A DNA stretch of 48,013 nt. Origin: Halomonas stenophila (GTDB lineage Bacteria > Pseudomonadota > Gammaproteobacteria > Pseudomonadales > Halomonadaceae). The stretch covers positions 859,478-907,490 of the forward strand of contig NZ_JACHXR010000001.1 of assembly GCF_014192275.1 (NCBI RefSeq). The letters are read 5' to 3'. Below the pieces are notes generated by a model, which ran no database searches, was not told the origin of the DNA, and saw only the letters and a program-made list of their open reading frames with translations. The translations under genes were made by a program, and so were the position numbers. Below are positions 45,185-48,013 of this stretch, in pieces (the first letter of the stretch is position 1; the number at the start of each line of letters is the position of its first letter).

Positions 45185-46546
45185 ATGGCCGACACCATCT
45201 CCAGCACCATCTCCCCGGAAGGCAGCCTCGAGATCCTCTCGCAGCACGAGGTCAACCGGCTGCATGACACCTCCCGCCGCGGGCTCCATGAGCTGCTGCG
45301 CAGCTGCTCCCTGGCCGTGCTCAACTCCGGCAACCCCACCGATGACGGCCTCGCCCTGATGGAGACCTACCCCGACTTCGACATCGAGGTGCTCCAGCAA
45401 GATCGCGGGGTGCGCCTCAAGCTGACCAACGCCCCCGCCGAGGCCTTCGTCGACGGCAAGATGATCCGCGGCATCCGCGAGCACCTGTCCTCGGTGCTGC
45501 GCGACATCGTCTACGTCTACAACGAGATCCAGACCCACCACCGCTTCGACCTGACCACCGCCGAGGGCACCACCAATGCGGTCTTCCACATCCTGCGCAA
45601 GGCCGGCACCCTGAAGCCGAGCCGCGACCCCAGCCTGGTGGTGTGCTGGGGCGGGCACTCGATCAGCCGCGAGGAATACGACTACACCAAGCACGTCGGC
45701 TACCACCTGGGCCTGCGTGAGCTGGACATCTGCACCGGCTGCGGACCGGGCGCCATGAAGGGGCCGATGAAGGGCGCCAACGTGGCCCATGCCAAGCAGC
45801 GCCGCAACGAGGGCCGCTACCTCGGCGTCTCTGAGCCCGGCATCATCGCCGCCGAGGCGCCGAACCCGATCGTCAACGAGCTGGTGGTGATGCCCGATAT
45901 CGAGAAGCGCCTGGAGGCCTTCGTGCGCCTGGGCCACGGCATCATCGTCTTCCCCGGCGGCGTGGGCACCGCCGAGGAGATCCTCTACCTGCTCGGCATC
46001 CTGCTGCACCCGGACAACGCCGACATGGAGCTGCCGGTGATCCTGACCGGACCCGCGGATTCCGCCGACTACTTCAAGCGGATCGACGAGTTCCTGGTCT
46101 ACACCCTGGGCGAGTCGGTGCGCCGCCTCTATCGCATCATCATCGACGACCCCATCGAGGTCGCCCGCACCATGCGCAAGGGCATCGACGATGTCACCGA
46201 GTACCGCCGTGCCCGCCAGGACGCCTTCTACTACAACTGGCGGCTGACCGTGGTCCGGGACTTCCAGGAGACCTTCGAGCCCAGCCACGAGTCCATGGCC
46301 GGCCTGGCCCTGCACCGCAACCAGCCGGTGCACGAGCTCGCCGCCAACCTGCGTCGGGCCTTCTCCGGCATCGTCGCCGGCAACGTCAAGGAGCGCGGCA
46401 TTCGCCTGATCGAGGCCCATGGCCCCTTCCGCCTGAGCGCCGAATCCGAGCTGATGGCCCGGCTGGACGAACTGCTGGGCTCCTTCGTCGCCCAGGGCCG
46501 CATGAAGCTCGCCGGCGGGTACGAGCCCTGCTATACGCTGGGCTAA
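45185..46546 (+). CDS. ppnN: Pyrimidine/purine nucleotide 5'-monophosphate nucleosidase (PpnN/YgdH, LOG family)
   Basis: PpnN cleaves nucleoside monophosphates to base and ribose 5-phosphate and is stimulated by (p)ppGpp in E. coli. The 453-residue protein matches the PpnN length, with the N-terminal regulatory domain (about 1-135), the central LOG domain with the PGGVGTAEE motif (257-265), CTGCGPGAMKGPMKGA, and the C-terminal extension. Arginines for substrate binding cannot be confirmed by eye. The ribosome binding site is weak. The stop codon runs straight into a ten-unit heptamer repeat. Confidence 0.94.
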   Translation: MADTISSTISPEGSLEILSQHEVNRLHDTSRRGLHELLRSCSLAVLNSGNPTDDGLALMETYPDFDIEVLQQDRGVRLKLTNAPAEAFVDGKMIRGIREHLSSVLRDIVYVYNEIQTHHRFDLTTAEGTTNAVFHILRKAGTLKPSRDPSLVVCWGGHSISREEYDYTKHVGYHLGLRELDICTGCGPGAMKGPMKGANVAHAKQRRNEGRYLGVSEPGIIAAEAPNPIVNELVVMPDIEKRLEAFVRLGHGIIVFPGGVGTAEEILYLLGILLHPDNADMELPVILTGPADSADYFKRIDEFLVYTLGESVRRLYRIIIDDPIEVARTMRKGIDDVTEYRRARQDAFYYNWRLTVVRDFQETFEPSHESMAGLALHRNQPVHELAANLRRAFSGIVAGNVKERGIRLIEAHGPFRLSAESELMARLDELLGSFVAQGRMKLAGGYEPCYTLG

Positions 46547-46614
46547 GAGTGAAGAGTGAAGAGTGAAGAGTGAAGAGTGAAGAGTGAAGAGTGAAGAGTG
46601 AAGAGTGAAGAGTG
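46545..46614. repeat. Heptanucleotide tandem repeat, 10 units, from the ppnN stop codon
   Basis: Ten perfect AAGAGTG units (70 bases) start inside the ppnN stop TAA. The remainder of the gap to 46711 holds pyrimidine-rich, degenerate 7-base units on the plus strand (AAGAGGG-type read in the minus direction, i.e. after the stop of the minus-strand gene). Perfect repeats of this length are prone to slippage, so copy number probably varies among strains. Confidence 0.95.
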
Positions 46615-46711
46615 AAGCAGGCAGGAGAACCCTGCTGATCGCAGTTCTCAACTCTTCGCTCTTCTTCCTCGCCGCGTTTCGTCTTCCCTCTTACACCTTC
46701 CCTCTTGCGCC

Positions 46712-47083
46712 TTATCTCTCGTCGACCGGCTTCCACCAGAGGCCGAGGGCGTGCAGCAGCAACCCCGCGGTGGCGCCATGGGACACCAGCAGCGCCCAGC
46801 CTCGCCAACCGGCCGCCAGCAGCTGCCAGCCCGCGGTGACCAGGACCCCGGCCACCAGGCAGACCACCAGGCGGCGGAGCAAGACGGGCAGGCGCCCGCG
46901 AGCCTCGGCGGCCAGCAGGCGCCACTGGGCCAGCGCCACGCCACTCACCACCACCAGGGCGATCCCCAGCAGGGTCAGGCGGCTCTGCTGGCCTTCCATC
47001 AGGTAGCGCGGCAGGCTGACCAGCATGACGGCGGCGAGTCCCACCAGCAGGCTCAGGCGCTCCGGCGTCGGCGAGGCGCCCAT
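46712..47083 (-). CDS. Small four-helix membrane protein of unknown function
   Basis: I do not recognise the family. The 123-residue protein has four hydrophobic segments (about residues 11-29, 35-57, 68-87 and 96-115) with Arg-rich cytoplasmic loops (EARGRLPVLLRR). ATG at 47083 lies two bases after the stop of the flavodoxin gene, so the genes form one unit with coupled translation. AAGG upstream could be its ribosome binding site. A role with the flavodoxin, such as membrane electron transfer, is only suggested by position; no cofactor motif is seen. Confidence 0.7.
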   Translation of the reverse strand: MGASPTPERLSLLVGLAAVMLVSLPRYLMEGQQSRLTLLGIALVVVSGVALAQWRLLAAEARGRLPVLLRRLVVCLVAGVLVTAGWQLLAAGWRGWALLVSHGATAGLLLHALGLWWKPVDER

Positions 47084-47085
47084 GC

Positions 47086-47550
47086 TCAGGCGACCTTGAG
47101 CTGCTGGGCCTCGATCCACTCCTCGACCCAGGGCAGGGCCTCGTCGTCGGCCATGAAGGTTTCCATGGCGTCCACCTCGAGGCGCTCGCCCAGGCGCGAC
47201 GCCCCCTGGCCCTGGAGCAGTTCGTCGAGGCTGCGACCGGCCCCGCAATAGGAGTCGACGTAGGAGCTGTCGCCGAGGGCGATCAATCCGTAGCGCAGCG
47301 AGCCGAGGCCGGGACTCCGGGTCTCCAGCTCGCGCACGAAGGGCACGATGTTGCCGGGGTAGTCGCCACTGCCGGTGGTCGAGACGCAGAACAGCGCCAG
47401 GTCGGTGGGCGATCCGGTCAGGTCGTCCAGGGTCGGCTGGTCATAGATGGCGACCTCGTAGCCGGCCTCCTCGAACAGCGGCTTGACCTGTTCGGCCACG
47501 TCCAGGGCGCCACCATACATGGTACCGACGAAGATCTTCAGCATGGGCAT
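47086..47550 (-). CDS. Flavodoxin-domain protein, MioC-like
   Basis: The 154-residue protein has a flavodoxin fold with the FMN-phosphate loop GTMYGGALDVAEQ (9-21), the aromatic/loop STTGSGDYPGN (57-67) and LGDSSYVDSYC. MioC is a single-domain flavodoxin of this type in E. coli. Either of two ATGs (47550 or 47544) can be the start; AGGT lies upstream at a rather long distance. It is the first gene of a pair with the four-helix membrane protein. Confidence 0.87.
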   Translation of the reverse strand: MPMLKIFVGTMYGGALDVAEQVKPLFEEAGYEVAIYDQPTLDDLTGSPTDLALFCVSTTGSGDYPGNIVPFVRELETRSPGLGSLRYGLIALGDSSYVDSYCGAGRSLDELLQGQGASRLGERLEVDAMETFMADDEALPWVEEWIEAQQLKVA

Positions 47551-47669
47551 GTCGTGGAATTACCTGAGAATTTCACTCGGATACTAACACGGGGCGGCCC
47601 CACCCCGCACCCCGGCGGGAGGGACAGCGTGCCGCGCCCGCCCCTCCTGCGGGCGCACGAGAGAGCGAG

Positions 47670-47675
47670 TATAAT
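47670..47675 (+). promoter_or_regulatory. Perfect -10 hexamer before the DUF2788 gene
   Basis: TATAAT at 47670-47675 lies 39 bases before the DUF2788 start, in GC-rich sequence. The -35 position (47647-47652) has no good match, so an activator or extended contacts may be needed. Confidence 0.5.
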
Positions 47676-47714
47676 GGCGCACGCGATTCTCCCACTCTCT
47701 GCCCCGGAGGCAAG

Positions 47715-47921
47715 ATGCAACAGACCTTCGAAGCCTGGATCACGCCGCTGATGATCGGCGGACTGATGCTGTTCATGTGCTTCATCATCTGGGACCTCGC
47801 CAAGCAGTCCCGGGCCGGCCGCTTTGGCACCATCATGCTCTTCGTGGTGCTCGGCGCCGGCATGCTCGGCTATGTCTTCAAGCTGGTGGTCAGCTGGGCC
47901 CTGGAGCACGGCATCATCTAG
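47715..47921 (+). CDS. DUF2788 small membrane protein
   Basis: The 68-residue protein has two membrane helices (about 12-28 and 40-60) around the basic loop LAKQSRAGRFGTI. This matches the DUF2788 family, which is common in gammaproteobacteria and of unknown function. CGGAGG precedes ATG. It is divergent from the flavodoxin gene. The stop codon lies 10 bases from the end of a possible transposase gene. Confidence 0.85.
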   Translation: MQQTFEAWITPLMIGGLMLFMCFIIWDLAKQSRAGRFGTIMLFVVLGAGMLGYVFKLVVSWALEHGII

Positions 47922-47931
47922 TACTACTGTG

Positions 47932-48013
47932 TCACAAACATCGCCAGGCGCTGTATAAGGCTGCCATGATCCCTTGGTGCAGCATCCAGCGCAGGGTGGT
48001 GATTGAATCACTC
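47932..48013 (-). pseudogene. C-terminal end of a probable transposase, cut by the window edge
   Basis: On the minus strand 26 codons run from the right edge to a TGA at 47934-47932. The visible peptide contains ITTLRWMLHQG and MAALYSAW, which looks like the end of a transposase from an insertion sequence, but the family cannot be named from so little. The sequence GTGACACAGTAGTA at its end could belong to a terminal repeat. It could be intact beyond the edge; the pseudogene label only reflects the partial view. Confidence 0.35.

Overview
The window is high-GC (roughly two thirds G+C) DNA from a gammaproteobacterium, most likely Halomonas or a close relative in Halomonadaceae. The basis is the combination of acidic, Asp/Glu-rich proteins, a RegB/RegA redox two-component pair, a poly-3-hydroxybutyrate/ketone-body gene set, class I fumarase, a split glycine-cleavage locus beside an alanine/glycine:cation symporter, and a DUF2788 protein. 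This assignment is by family recognition only. Coding density is high and most of the content is chromosomal core. No rRNA, tRNA, CRISPR array or prophage was seen. A probable transposase fragment lies at the extreme right edge.

Layout. 1-4.1 kb: a HypT-like LysR regulator (cut by the left edge), cardiolipin synthase and class I fumarase, all on the minus strand. 4.4-7.8 kb: a plus-strand pair, a membrane-anchored FMN/3Fe-4S glutamate-synthase-like protein and a ThDP enzyme of the pyruvate-oxidase type. 7.9-14.9 kb: uvrB, an OsmC-like and degenerate HMA-like coupled pair, ygfZ, tatD, prfC and a small unknown protein. 15.1-18.5 kb: a formate/nitrite transporter, an SDR enzyme, and a hipA-hipB toxin/antitoxin pair in toxin-first order. 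18.5-24.8 kb: an RND efflux pump with its adaptor, divergent from regB-regA. 24.9-33.2 kb: 3-hydroxybutyrate dehydrogenase, a HybE-like orphan, an inositol-phosphatase-family enzyme, glutaredoxin, a DUF1338-like protein, the 3-oxoacid CoA-transferase subunits, a LysR regulator and acetoacetyl-CoA synthetase. Dehydrogenase, CoA-transferase and synthetase together convert 3-hydroxybutyrate and acetoacetate to acetoacetyl-CoA. 33.3-37.4 kb: a YihG-like acyltransferase, an NlpD-like lipoprotein, a glycosyltransferase overlapping a PAP2 phosphatase behind tandem Pho-box repeats, and an AlkB-like dioxygenase. 37.5-44 kb: gcvT and a glycine/alanine symporter facing away from gcvH-gcvP. 44-48 kb: a LysR regulator, ppnN, a small membrane protein, a flavodoxin, DUF2788 and the possible insertion-sequence edge.

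The most interesting signals are outside the genes. (1) Two copies of a roughly 95-nt structured repeat (12566-12660 and 29334-29431) share a conserved core, while their stems differ by compensatory changes; one copy separates scoA from scoB. (2) Four CTGTCAT-like heptamers at exact 11-bp spacing lie before the glycosyltransferase/PAP2 pair, which suggests PhoB-controlled membrane-lipid remodelling. (3) Three copies of a TYTC-N-TAT-N-G-GAAA motif occur only in the intergenic region between the glycine symporter and gcvH; one overlaps the gcvH ribosome binding site. (4) Heptanucleotide tandem repeats begin directly after several stop codons.
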